A DNA stretch of 64,000 nt from a virus. The DNA is taken from positions 1 to 64,000 of IMG/VR virus record IMGVR_UViG_3300034092_001898; one strand, 5' to 3'. The notes under the pieces were generated by a model that ran no database searches, was not told the DNA's origin, and saw only the letters and a list, made by a program, of their open reading frames with translations. Every line of letters begins with the position of its first letter. Position 1 is the first letter of the stretch. The position numbers and the translations under genes are program-made. Of the stretch, positions 38,001-46,786 are shown in pieces.

Positions 38001-41000
38001 GGCGGTAGTGCAGAAGACCTTGAAGGCTCCATGCGTGCCGTTACGCAGATCTTTGCAAAAGGCACTGTCCAAAGCGAAGAACTTGTCGGTCAGTTGTCGG
38101 AGCGCATTCCGGGTGCGTTTGCTTTGTTTGCAAAGTTCAACAACATGAGTACGGCTTCGCTCAAGGAAGCATTAGAGCGAGGGCAAGTGGGGCTAGACAA
38201 TTTCATCAAGTTCAACAAGGGACTACTTGAAACCTATGGGCGGTCGGCACGAGAAATTGCCAAAGGTCCTGAATACGCTGGGCAGCGTTTAGAGGCTGCC
38301 TTGAAAAGGCTCCAAGCCTCTGTTGGTGCAGCGCTTGCCCCGACTGGCGCCGCCTTTCAGGACTGGGCCGCTGGTGTTGTAGATGCCTTTGAGCGCGTCA
38401 TCAAGAAAGCGCAAGAGTATAAACTGCTGAGCAGCCAACTTTCGCCCGGCGGCATTGTCGAAGAAATCTTGATAGGAAAGCGTACCGAGCAAAGCCTGCT
38501 TGATGACATCAAAAAGGCAAGGGCTCAACTTAAAGCAATGAAGGAAGAACTCAAGGCAACTACCCCTGGGCTTTCATACGGGCCTTTTGGTGTTATCAAG
38601 AGTCCCTACGATGTAAAGAAAAATGAAGTTACGGAAAAAGAGAAGCAACTTACCACCCTGAGCGCAGCGGAAGCAATGTTAAGGCGCCAAGAGGAACTGA
38701 CTAGGAATGAAGCAAAAGAACAGGTCATAGCGGCGGCTGAGGAGCGCAAAAAGCAATTCGCCTCCTTGGCTCAAAGCTATGGCGAATTGATGAGCCAAAG
38801 AGACAAGGATTTAGCGCAAACCAGAAAGGATCACGAAAACGACTTGCAAGAATTGAGAAAGAATCATGCAAAAGAAATGCTTGATTTTGAGGACACGCTT
38901 GCGGAGGAGCGGCGATCCACTGAGCTTGAAATTGCAAGAACTCGTCGTAGTATTGAAAATGATGCCTATGACATTGCCGCGCAAGAGCAAATCTTACTGG
39001 CAAAAGCAAGAGGTGAAGATACCGCCGTCATGGAGAAAGAGCAAACTTTTAGGCAGCGAGTGCGTGCAGACAGGGAAGCAGTACTTCAACTAGAAGAAAG
39101 TCAGATCACAAAGCAGGAAAACCGCCAAAAAGCTCTTGATAAGATGCGTAAGCAAAATGCCGAAGAAATCAATCAACGGGCGGAAGCACATGCAAAGCGA
39201 ATTAAGAGCATAGGCGAAGAATACGCAAAAAACGTGTCCAAGTTTCTCACAAAAGCAGCCGTTGATAGTGGGCAAACACTAGAGAAAACCACCCAAAGGA
39301 TTACGCTGCAACACATTATGTTGCTCATGGCCACGCAGCGGGTGCAGGGCGGCCTACATCCTTACAAAGACGCTAGTGGCAAAATTGCCGACGAAATCCA
39401 GCGCCTACAGAATAAAATTGACGAATTAGGCGGCGACTTCAAGGCTTTTCGCTCGCCCGCCCCATCGGACACTTCACCCAAGCAACTGGGCCAAGGCGGC
39501 CCGGACATGCCTGACTGGGTAATAGCGCAGGCTCAAAACAAGCCAGTCCCTGAATCCTCAAAGTTGTACCCCGCTGACAACAGGCAATACACTCCGCATC
39601 CCTATGCTATTGCAGGGCGAGATGCCAGCGGAAGGCTAATCATTGGCCCTAGGCCAGGCGCGACTCCTCCGACGCCAGGGATGGAGCAAACGAGGGCCAC
39701 TGATGCGCAACAACTGCAAAATGAAAAAGAATCACGGACCAGTGCTCGCACGAAAGACCTGATGCAGAGGTATAATGACTTGCTGGAGCCGCTAGTGCAA
39801 GCCAAGAAAACGACTGGCGAGCAAAATGATCTTATTGATATTCAAGCGGATCTTCTACATAGAGGTGTCAATCCAGCGCTGATTGAATCTCTATCTATTT
39901 CCATGCAGCAAGGCAGGCAAGCGAGAGAAGGGATTAGACAAGAGCAAGAAGACTATGCAAAAAAGTTGGCCAAGGGCGATCTTGACCAACAGCAATATGG
40001 AGAATTGATGCAGCTTGCAAGCAAGCTGAACGAGACACTAAAAGAGACGCTGGCATTGTCCGATCAAGAAATAGCCAAAAACAAGCAAATCGGAGTTGCA
40101 CTTAGGACTAATCTGGATATAGCCCAAAGAAGTGCATTGTTACGAGCAGCACCTGGCCTGCAAACAAAAACAGCGGAATTGATGCTGGAGGGCATGTGGG
40201 ATTCGGGGAAAGCCTCAAGGTTCGCCAAGGTTTTAATGAACCTAGAAGGGAATGAGCGCATTAAGGCTCAATTCACCAATCTTGGAGAAACACTTAATTC
40301 GACACTCGGAAATGCCATCGTGAATGTGACTGCAGATTGGGGTAATTTCTCTGAGGCGCTTCAAGACTCCGCAAAAACGTTACAGGATGCCTTCAAGCAA
40401 CTTGCGAATGCAATCATTAACGAAATGACTCGCGCATTGGTCAACAAGGCTGTTGGGTGGCTTATGCGAGTTGCTGGTTTTGGGGCACCATTGGTGGGCG
40501 AAGGTCTTCGTGGCGACACCGGCATTGACTTTTCGCAGTTCATGCCTCGTGGCGACACCGGCATTGACTTTTCGCAGTTCATGCCTCGTGGCGACACTGG
40601 TATTGATCTGTCACAGTTTATACCTGGTGGCGACACTGGCATTGACTTTTCGCAGTTTATACCTGGCGGCGACACCGGCATTGACTTTTCGCAGTTTATG
40701 CTTGACAATCAAAAGGCTTTTAAGTTTGCCAATGGAGGAATTGTTACTGGCCCGACTCTTGGCCTTATTGGTGAGGGGCGCTACAACGAAGCCATCATTC
40801 CAATGCCCAACAATCGGGCAGTGCCAGTGGACTTAAAGGGAAGTGTCGGCGGCAATTATTCCACCTCCATTGCAGTCAATGTCAACAATTCTTCTACTGG
40901 CGCTACTGCCGAATCGCAAATCACTGGCGATCAAGGCAATAAGCTTGCTGGAGTGCTGGATAAAGCCGTCAAGCAAGCTATCCTTAGTGAACAACGGCCT

Positions 41001-41024
41001 GGAGGACTCCTATATCGCCAATGA
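35079..41024 (+). CDS. tail tape measure protein, 1981 aa
   Basis: GTG 35079. It sets tail length and carries DNA-ejection functions. N-terminal coiled region with a duplicated 19-residue unit (16-53), Gly-rich linker ~560, a hydrophobic Gly/Ala stretch (~838-885), the tape-measure core (~888-1060: LRIALAGVSGSLENYQANLK, SMRAVTQIFAKGTVQSEELVGQLSERIPGA), a long Lys/Glu/Arg coiled coil (~1200-1400) and five 13-residue repeats near the C-terminus. At about 0.15 nm per residue the tail would be near 300 nm. Confidence 0.92.
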   Translation: MPNAGYEVLFTTNAQKVEREIKSLHRQVGMPIVPKVEREIKSLHRQVGMPIIPTVDLSELKALNAELDLKQRHLRQTIAYFKQNQIKASMDLSMPALTPAALQKALPSAEIKKVAQQQAKQLQDAFRSVGGQSAVIDVEIKDLSPASIEVVRKRLVQLTQLTKRRRTELEQMAAVAQEKGIALPSLQGVAKPTIKQFQQALTQGFQEAGDDALIGFVNSLAAGNTKAGKAAAGLGAAVLRELKQVLRIQSPSKETEEDGRNVVDGLTLGISRQADKAVQAARNLAKEVAAAMDPANIPQGPRRQAAAAAMRTPDLSGSWFSQPAPPRQIADPWADAPLSRREREAQMRAQLKAIGIVHLEQKALDDLAASYNRVTNAKANTATAGNQGIAGLLPAAGQSSASRMISDGLAGTFLRAPDISKLKADAKKIEGSNRSLLELGDRLAATTMRPGYYRRAIRRVGIENLPVDIVGAANERSEKPVEAMVRRIIGQKGELERALDQAFKSPGKAIANNGAKAGKDFAEKLADGINSGVANVVAAARRLSGRLNTAAGGSGAGGTGGGTGGRGGGGGGQGPQGPGDSDLPFLPGRRLGDVRVSGRRIKGLYSELQQIDRLINKTPITDDLFSRLQARAGVTQGQIERAQNIGQVQRLRTSSEFFEEGSLIRVNKALQALQIEASEIKPNTKEWNEYQKQIAALGRHLEKTGESARLISLNELSKSVPQASLTALSSKLEALRLQVKDLEPNTEPWRRIQNQINQTTLALERANRAEQRSMLMAREQSAPEGSVAQLQARIARRQMVLERLSPDTAKYSGFSRKIQQDELRVERITRKPLTMGERSGAAAGAVLYGGGLAGSPLSAVGGLAGGLAGGIPGSFTGAAIGQTADQLVAAASASATYAASLSRLRIALAGVSGSLENYQANLKAINSISNTFGMSLDKVIQPYTKLQASVLAAGYSAQTTKEIFEGVTAASIATGGSAEDLEGSMRAVTQIFAKGTVQSEELVGQLSERIPGAFALFAKFNNMSTASLKEALERGQVGLDNFIKFNKGLLETYGRSAREIAKGPEYAGQRLEAALKRLQASVGAALAPTGAAFQDWAAGVVDAFERVIKKAQEYKLLSSQLSPGGIVEEILIGKRTEQSLLDDIKKARAQLKAMKEELKATTPGLSYGPFGVIKSPYDVKKNEVTEKEKQLTTLSAAEAMLRRQEELTRNEAKEQVIAAAEERKKQFASLAQSYGELMSQRDKDLAQTRKDHENDLQELRKNHAKEMLDFEDTLAEERRSTELEIARTRRSIENDAYDIAAQEQILLAKARGEDTAVMEKEQTFRQRVRADREAVLQLEESQITKQENRQKALDKMRKQNAEEINQRAEAHAKRIKSIGEEYAKNVSKFLTKAAVDSGQTLEKTTQRITLQHIMLLMATQRVQGGLHPYKDASGKIADEIQRLQNKIDELGGDFKAFRSPAPSDTSPKQLGQGGPDMPDWVIAQAQNKPVPESSKLYPADNRQYTPHPYAIAGRDASGRLIIGPRPGATPPTPGMEQTRATDAQQLQNEKESRTSARTKDLMQRYNDLLEPLVQAKKTTGEQNDLIDIQADLLHRGVNPALIESLSISMQQGRQAREGIRQEQEDYAKKLAKGDLDQQQYGELMQLASKLNETLKETLALSDQEIAKNKQIGVALRTNLDIAQRSALLRAAPGLQTKTAELMLEGMWDSGKASRFAKVLMNLEGNERIKAQFTNLGETLNSTLGNAIVNVTADWGNFSEALQDSAKTLQDAFKQLANAIINEMTRALVNKAVGWLMRVAGFGAPLVGEGLRGDTGIDFSQFMPRGDTGIDFSQFMPRGDTGIDLSQFIPGGDTGIDFSQFIPGGDTGIDFSQFMLDNQKAFKFANGGIVTGPTLGLIGEGRYNEAIIPMPNNRAVPVDLKGSVGGNYSTSIAVNVNNSSTGATAESQITGDQGNKLAGVLDKAVKQAILSEQRPGGLLYRQ
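35124..35237 (+). repeat. 57-bp tandem duplication in tape measure
   Basis: Copies 35124-35180 and 35181-35237 differ by one base (GTT/ATT), encoding KVEREIKSLHRQVGMPI(V/I)P twice. The near identity indicates a recent in-frame duplication. Confidence 0.9.
40512..40706 (+). repeat. five tandem 39-bp repeats near tape measure C-terminus
   Basis: Period exactly 39 bases: GDTGIDFSQFMPR twice, then GDTGIDLSQFIPG, GDTGIDFSQFIPG and GDTGIDFSQFMLD. Residues 1812-1876. Confidence 0.92.
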
Positions 41025-41722
41025 CGCTTGCTCCTAGTGGCATCATCAACGAAGCACGGAGTCTTGTTGAGGATACCCGCCTAGACCTTTTCATTATTGA
41101 TGGATCTGCCGTGTTCCCTAGCGCCGGTCCCGCTATTCAGTATCTTGTCAGCCCTGAGCAATCTGGCGGCCAGACCATTGAATACGTGGACGATGGCGGC
41201 ACACTTCGCACTTACCTTCCCGTGCCAATTTCTGCCGCTGGCTTTGAGCTAACTGGCAGTAACCGCCTCCCCTCTCCATCGCTCACGATTGCCAATGTTG
41301 ACCGCGCTTTTACCGTTCTTTCGGAAAGCTACGATGACTTGCTTGGATTTCGCTTTGTGCGGCTTTCTACTTACGCCAAGTTTGTCCGTCGCATTGGTGG
41401 CGGAGCGGTACAGGGTTCCTATGATGCGAGTGCGCATCATGCGCCAGACGAATGGTACATCAATCGCAAGGCAGAAGAAACCAAATTAACAATCACCTGG
41501 GAATTGGCCTCTGTGTTCGACAATGAGGGGATAACTATTCCGCGACGACGCATCTATGCCAATTATTGCCCATTCGTTTATCGCGGTCCAGAGTGCCAAT
41601 GGGCGGGAGCAGAGCCTGGCGGGGAATCAACCTGCAATAAGAGCTTAGAAGCGTGCGAGCGTAGGTTTGGAAATGCTGGGCTACGATTGCGGTTTGGGGG
41701 ATTCCCTACGGCACAGGTTTGA
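41021..41722 (+). CDS. minor tail protein, lambda L-like
   Basis: 233 aa, ATGA overlap with the tape measure. The C-terminal cysteine cluster CPFVYRGPECQW...CNKSLEACERRFG is the L-family metal/Fe-S site. Tail-tip component between tube and J-like protein. Confidence 0.85.
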   Translation: MTLAPSGIINEARSLVEDTRLDLFIIDGSAVFPSAGPAIQYLVSPEQSGGQTIEYVDDGGTLRTYLPVPISAAGFELTGSNRLPSPSLTIANVDRAFTVLSESYDDLLGFRFVRLSTYAKFVRRIGGGAVQGSYDASAHHAPDEWYINRKAEETKLTITWELASVFDNEGITIPRRRIYANYCPFVYRGPECQWAGAEPGGESTCNKSLEACERRFGNAGLRLRFGGFPTAQV

Positions 41723-41724
41723 CC

Positions 41725-42069
41725 ATGGAGATTACACCGACCATTCTTAAGGCCATTGCAGCACATGGTCAAGAGGATGCACCAAATGAGGCGTGTGGCG
41801 TGTTAGCGAATGAAATGGCTATCCCATGTATCAACACTTCTCCATGGCCAACCAAGCGCTTTGAGATGAATCCAACGGTTTGGCTTGATTATGACGTAGA
41901 GGGTTTTTATCACAGCCATCCAGAAGGAGAGCAAGGCTTTAGTGAGCAGGATTTGCAAATGGCCAAGTTCCTTGGTATTCCCTCCATCGTCTACATCGTT
42001 ATCACTGATACAGTGGAGATACTTAGTGAAGACGGCAGTTTTTCACGAATTGAGGGAATCAGCCAATAA
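41725..42069 (+). CDS. tail tip JAMM/Mov34 peptidase, lambda K N-domain-like
   Basis: ATG 41725 (TTG 41719 possible). EACG supplies the Glu, and YHSHPEGEQGFSEQDLQMA supplies H-x-H-x7-S-x2-D of the JAMM zinc site. Lambda K has an additional NlpC/P60 domain, which is missing here (114 aa). Confidence 0.85.
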   Translation: MEITPTILKAIAAHGQEDAPNEACGVLANEMAIPCINTSPWPTKRFEMNPTVWLDYDVEGFYHSHPEGEQGFSEQDLQMAKFLGIPSIVYIVITDTVEILSEDGSFSRIEGISQ

Positions 42070-44630
42070 TGAAAATTGTTCTAAAGGGCATTGCTGGCGA
42101 ACGGTTTGGGGCGGAGCATAGCCTGAATGTACGCACACCGCAAGAAGCGTTGCAAGCCCTGTCAATTCTGGTGCCAGGTTTTCGCAATTTCTTAACAGTA
42201 AGCCATGAACATGGCATCTACTGGAAAGTATTGACGAACCATTGGGGGCAGGGCATTGAATATGGCCAACTGACCATGCAATGCAGCGAAATGGTGCTGG
42301 TGCCCATTATTAGTGGTGCAGCACCTGGAGGCTTCTTTGATAGCAGCCTAGGGCGGATTCTGACTGGCGCAGCACTCGTGGTCACGTCATTCCTGCTGGC
42401 CCCTGCAGCGGCTGGTACGGCTGCCACGTTAATCAAGAGCGGCCTATTCACGTTGGGTGGCTCCATGGTCCTCGGAGGCATTGTGCAAGCCCTCACGCCT
42501 GGAGTGCCGCAACGCAAGACCAGTAGCTCTGGAGAGCGCAAGGACACAGACGCAGTGGTGTTTGATCGTGCTGCTGATACCACGTCTCAAGGCGTGCCAA
42601 TCCCCGTGCTTTATGGAAGGTACTTAGTGAGGAGTGCGCCCGTATTATCCTCTTATGTTTCAGATGACAATAAGGGCTATTGGCTGGGGCTGGTATCAGA
42701 AGGGCCAATCAAAGGCTTTGTTGGTGTTGGCCCCATCGCAGACAATGTTTATGTTAATGGCGCCAGATTTTCTGGCTTTGCTGGCTACAACGCGCAGTTT
42801 GTTGACGGCAATCAATCTTCCAGTGGTGATTACATTACGCTGGTCAAAAGTGCTGGCTTCCACATTCCAGTGCAGCAAGACTTTGTGGCGGGCAATTATG
42901 CACCAACTGTTCGCAGTTTCACTCAAAAATACGCAGATCGAATCAGGCTTAGATTTCGCTATGGTCCGGTGTATGCACAAGTTACGCGAACTACTGGTAT
43001 TAACACCAACAATGATGTTGTAACCAAGATCTCCTACTTGCCCGTCAATGGCAGCAGCGACATCACTTGGACGCCCATTGGATGGAATGTCAAACTACTT
43101 GCAAATGGTGTGCCATTTAGGGATGATAACTATTACGAAGCCGGGCCAGCTTTGGCCACTAAGATTCGCAACATTTCGTATGATTGCACGGGACGGGACA
43201 TGCCAATCTCATTGTCAGTGCAGCGCATTGACACTCCAATTCCCGAAGGACAGGAAACTAGCATCACCACTGGCAAGACCAGTAGCACTCAAGTCAACCT
43301 GACCAAAGGAGATTTTCAATGGGTGAGTGCTGATGTGGAATGGGACGAAAGACTGCTGTATCCCACGTCCGCATTGTTGGCACTGGAGTTCAACACAACG
43401 GACTTTACCAGTATTCCGCAAATTGGCATCTTGGCCGAAGGGCGCATTGTTCCCACCATTGATTCCTCTCTCAACGTTTCATACGAATACAGCAATAATC
43501 CGGCCTATGTACTGCTGGACTTACTCACTAATCCTCGCTTCGGCCTTGGTGGAAGGTCTTATACACTTGCTGGCACTGGAACAGTAGTGAATCAGCCTGG
43601 CATCAAAATGACTAATGTGAGCTTGGCCGCATTCAAGAAGGCTGCTGACTATTGCGACCGCAATAACGTACGCTTTAATGCCTATCTAGATAGTGATGCC
43701 GATTCCTATGAAGTGGTACAGAATGTTGCATCAATGTTTCAAGCGCAGGCTTTCTATGCTGGCAATTCCATTTTCCCGACCGTTGATGATGTGGTCAATG
43801 ATGAAGACTTTAGGTTATTTTCTGAGGCCAATGTCCTGCAGGAGGAGAGCGATGGTGAAATCACAACTCCAGCATTCCGCTATGAAGGCACTGCAAGAGC
43901 GGCGCGGCAAACTGCCGTGCAGGTTAGCTACAACGATGAGCGCGACTTCTTTGCTGAAAAGAAAGTATTGGTGGAAGATCGTGAAGCTATTGCCCGCTAT
44001 GGCTATCGCCTAACCGAAATCCGGGCATTCGGAGCCACCACAATTCAACAAGCCGAACGAGCGGGCAGGTATTTTCTGGCCACCAATTTGGCCAATGGTG
44101 AAACCGTATCGTTTTCGCTGTCCAGTGAAGGCGCTTTGCTTTTGCCTGGCGACCCCATTTTGATTGCCGATCCATTGAAGCATGGTTCTCGTCTTGGAGG
44201 GCGAATTATTAGCGCCACGGCATCTTCAATCGTCATTGATGGCGACTTGCCAGGTGGACTTACGGGCTATAACCTTTGGACCTATGGCAGCACTGGCGTA
44301 GCACAGCGCGTACCTGTTGCGTCAATCGTTGACCGTACGATCACTACCACCCAGCCCTTTCCATTGCTCCCTACCCCGCAGCAGAATTGGCTCATTGCTC
44401 GTGATCGTTCTGACGCAATGTTTAGGGCATACAAGGTGCAATCCGTTAAGGAAGGCGCCGGCGGGTCCTATGACGTGGTGGCAATTCGATACGATGAGGC
44501 CAAGTTTGATTATGTGAACAATGGTCAAGGTAGCCCAGCATCGGCGCAACGTGCTGCACTACGTCGCCACGATACGGACAACCTTGCGATAGCAACAAAC
44601 GACATTAGCTTTACGATCAAAGCACAATGA
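42069..44630 (+). CDS. tail tip protein: I-like domain fused to J-like
   Basis: 853 aa. Residues ~1-75 are an I-type ubiquitin-like domain (GERFGAEHSLNVRTPQEALQAL). A Gly/Ala-rich hydrophobic hairpin (~100-150) is the usual membrane-like segment of gpI. From ~165 it is a J-type tip protein (TTSQGVPIPVLYGRYLVRS, LALEFNTTDFTSIPQI, GLGGRSYTLAGTG). Lambda encodes these as two genes. The C-terminal host-recognition part of J is absent or short; fibres downstream may replace it. Confidence 0.85.
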   Translation: MKIVLKGIAGERFGAEHSLNVRTPQEALQALSILVPGFRNFLTVSHEHGIYWKVLTNHWGQGIEYGQLTMQCSEMVLVPIISGAAPGGFFDSSLGRILTGAALVVTSFLLAPAAAGTAATLIKSGLFTLGGSMVLGGIVQALTPGVPQRKTSSSGERKDTDAVVFDRAADTTSQGVPIPVLYGRYLVRSAPVLSSYVSDDNKGYWLGLVSEGPIKGFVGVGPIADNVYVNGARFSGFAGYNAQFVDGNQSSSGDYITLVKSAGFHIPVQQDFVAGNYAPTVRSFTQKYADRIRLRFRYGPVYAQVTRTTGINTNNDVVTKISYLPVNGSSDITWTPIGWNVKLLANGVPFRDDNYYEAGPALATKIRNISYDCTGRDMPISLSVQRIDTPIPEGQETSITTGKTSSTQVNLTKGDFQWVSADVEWDERLLYPTSALLALEFNTTDFTSIPQIGILAEGRIVPTIDSSLNVSYEYSNNPAYVLLDLLTNPRFGLGGRSYTLAGTGTVVNQPGIKMTNVSLAAFKKAADYCDRNNVRFNAYLDSDADSYEVVQNVASMFQAQAFYAGNSIFPTVDDVVNDEDFRLFSEANVLQEESDGEITTPAFRYEGTARAARQTAVQVSYNDERDFFAEKKVLVEDREAIARYGYRLTEIRAFGATTIQQAERAGRYFLATNLANGETVSFSLSSEGALLLPGDPILIADPLKHGSRLGGRIISATASSIVIDGDLPGGLTGYNLWTYGSTGVAQRVPVASIVDRTITTTQPFPLLPTPQQNWLIARDRSDAMFRAYKVQSVKEGAGGSYDVVAIRYDEAKFDYVNNGQGSPASAQRAALRRHDTDNLAIATNDISFTIKAQ

Positions 44631-44977
44631 AAACAGTCACGATCACTTGGCAGCCTCCATCGTTCCTGCCCTACACGGTCCTGTCCAATGTCATGCCTGG
44701 CGCAGTGTGGGCTGCAAGCACTGCAGATCCCAGGATTGGTAGTTACATTGTTGAACGTCGCTATCGACTGAGTGATGATTTTGAACGAGTAGGCGAGGTG
44801 ACAAGTCCTTCTATTGACATCTCATTAGAAGATGCCTACGAATTGCAGGTAAGGGTGCAGACCGTGTTGGTGAATGGAGATAAAACCAGTTTTGCAACGA
44901 CTGGCTTGCGGCCTATCATGGGAATGGAGGCTTTGTTTAAGGAGCCTACCAACGTCTTTCTATTGGCCATTGTCTAA
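44627..44977 (+). CDS. FN3-like tail protein, 116 aa
   Basis: ATGA overlap with the J-like gene. TITWQPPSFLPYTVL and GSYIVERRYRLSDDF with ELQVRVQTV look like a single fibronectin type III sandwich, the kind usually found inside gpJ C-termini. It may be a detached domain of J. Confidence 0.55.
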   Translation: MKTVTITWQPPSFLPYTVLSNVMPGAVWAASTADPRIGSYIVERRYRLSDDFERVGEVTSPSIDISLEDAYELQVRVQTVLVNGDKTSFATTGLRPIMGMEALFKEPTNVFLLAIV

Positions 44978-45639
44978 TGACTGCTGTTCTTTCACTGGGC
45001 GTGGAATATGGCCTGACCGTAAGGAAGGAATATCAAGCGCGTGTTTTTACGATTGCGCAATCGTCTGGCACCACTCCGGCAGAAGTGTTCAAGGAGGGAC
45101 GGCAATACGAAATCAAAACCGTGCCAATTCCTGATGCGGCAGCAGTCAAGTTGGATGAGCAACTGGCGGCGTTGAATGGCGGGCTGTTCGTATCCCAATT
45201 TTTCATGGACGAAGTGCCGTATTACTACCGCCTTGATCCTGATGAATGGTCGTGGCAAACGATTGGACCGAATGCAAACATTGTCTCTTTCGCCGCAAAA
45301 CGATATTTTCCTGAAGCCTACGAAGTGACAGTACAAGGTAGCGCTACGCTGAGGATAAGGCGTGCCGGTTTTGGGGATGGCTACGAGCAAATCAGTAGCG
45401 ATGGCATCAATCCGAGAGGGCAGGCCTATGAGATTACTACTGTCCCACTAATTGAAAGCCATGCTCAAGCCCTTGATGCTGCACTGTCCAGTCTTAATGG
45501 CTCTTATTTCTGGAGCCGGATTGGCAGCGACACTCAGCCTTGCAAATACCGTCTTGATCCTTTCTCCTGGAATACCGGCTATGAAGGCCCCAATCGCACC
45601 AGTTTTACTTTTAAGGTGAAGCGAGCTTTTGACCCATAG
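44977..45639 (+). CDS. minor tail protein, lambda M-like
   Basis: 220 aa with two related halves; RRAGFGDGYEQISSDGINPRG is the FGDGYEQ motif of M-type minor tail proteins, and each half ends in a YRLDP segment (residues ~79 and ~190). An internal duplication of the domain is likely. Confidence 0.7.
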   Translation: MTAVLSLGVEYGLTVRKEYQARVFTIAQSSGTTPAEVFKEGRQYEIKTVPIPDAAAVKLDEQLAALNGGLFVSQFFMDEVPYYYRLDPDEWSWQTIGPNANIVSFAAKRYFPEAYEVTVQGSATLRIRRAGFGDGYEQISSDGINPRGQAYEITTVPLIESHAQALDAALSSLNGSYFWSRIGSDTQPCKYRLDPFSWNTGYEGPNRTSFTFKVKRAFDP

Positions 45640-45672
45640 GCTTGTTACAATCAGCATTGACAGTGAAAGATT

Positions 45673-46077
45673 ATGCCTCCTCTCTACGGTCGTGATGCCA
45701 ACGGCAATGATGCCTATATCAATGCGGCTGGGAGCGGCACGGCAAGTTCTCCGTATTCCACGGTGCATGATGCCGTGGCATTTGGCCTGCTGAGCGCTCA
45801 AGTTGATGGTGCGGCCAGCGCAGACGTAGTGACAGCCGTGAGCGGCTACAAGGTGCGAGTGCTGGGACTGGCCCTAACGGCTGATGCGCCGTGCTCTTTG
45901 CGGTTCCAGACGGGCGGAAGCGGCAATCTGACTCCACGGTTGCGAGTGCCTTCGGGCGGTACCGTCACCATCAGTAACGACTTGGGGCTTTTTGATACCA
46001 CGGCGGGCGACAAGTTGAACGTGGTACTGAGCGGTGTTGCCAATTATGGCGTTCTTTGCACCTACCGCTTGATTTGA
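45673..46077 (+). CDS. minor structural protein, 134 aa
   Basis: Beta-rich, Gly/Ala/Ser/Thr-rich (LTADAPCSLRFQTGGSGNLTPRLRVPSG). Resembles small phage adhesin or decoration domains; similar in style to the gene at 57434. No firm family. Confidence 0.5.
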   Translation: MPPLYGRDANGNDAYINAAGSGTASSPYSTVHDAVAFGLLSAQVDGAASADVVTAVSGYKVRVLGLALTADAPCSLRFQTGGSGNLTPRLRVPSGGTVTISNDLGLFDTTAGDKLNVVLSGVANYGVLCTYRLI

Positions 46078-46079
46078 TT

Positions 46080-46784
46080 ATGAGCACCTTCCTGCCATTG
46101 CGGGACATTCCGCAAATTGACATTACGCTGTTTGAGCGTGATTACTTTGATGGCATTGGTTTTGTGTTGCAGGATGACAATGGAGACCCTATCGACCTTT
46201 CCAGTGCCACAATTTGTGCCTCAATTTATCAAACTACGGCTTCTGGAACCAGCAGCATTGTCACGTCGTTTAACGTGCAAAAGGAGGAGCCATTCACAAA
46301 TGGAGCCTTGAACCTGTGGCTTTCGTCGGCTCAAACGCAGACCGTATGGTCAGCCTATCAAGGTTACACGACTGGCAACTACCACTTGTTTGTTCCATCG
46401 GCTTATGCCAATGAGCAAAGCACAATGGAGCAAACCAACTTGACTTGGGACTTGCGAATTGAGGTGCCGGAGAAGGCGGCAGATCTTTTGGCCGTTGCTA
46501 GTGGTGTTTTTACAGCACAAACTGCGCCACGCATCGCCTCTACAGATCGTTTGGCTTTTAGCGGCACCACATCCTCGGGACTGAATTGCAACTTCACCAC
46601 TGCGAGCCCATTGTACTCTGGGGCCACAAGTGTCAGCCAAGTGTCTCCCTATCGCTTTACCATTGCTTCTCTTTCTGGTACCACGAATAGTGCATTGGGC
46701 GGAGCTTTGTATAAGCTGAAGCAAGACACGGTTATAGTGGGAAAGATAGTGGTCGCACAGACCGTCTCTAACTGTTTTGCATAA
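46080..46784 (+). CDS. baseplate/tail protein with BppU-like N-terminus
   Basis: ATG 46080. ITLFERDYFDGIGFVLQDDNGDPIDLSSATICASIY follows the pattern of the BppU-type N-terminal domain (xxxGDDFxxxVxxxDxxGxPIDLTGxT). The rest is a Ser/Thr-rich beta region. 234 aa. Confidence 0.6.
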   Translation: MSTFLPLRDIPQIDITLFERDYFDGIGFVLQDDNGDPIDLSSATICASIYQTTASGTSSIVTSFNVQKEEPFTNGALNLWLSSAQTQTVWSAYQGYTTGNYHLFVPSAYANEQSTMEQTNLTWDLRIEVPEKAADLLAVASGVFTAQTAPRIASTDRLAFSGTTSSGLNCNFTTASPLYSGATSVSQVSPYRFTIASLSGTTNSALGGALYKLKQDTVIVGKIVVAQTVSNCFA

Positions 46785-46786
46785 CC

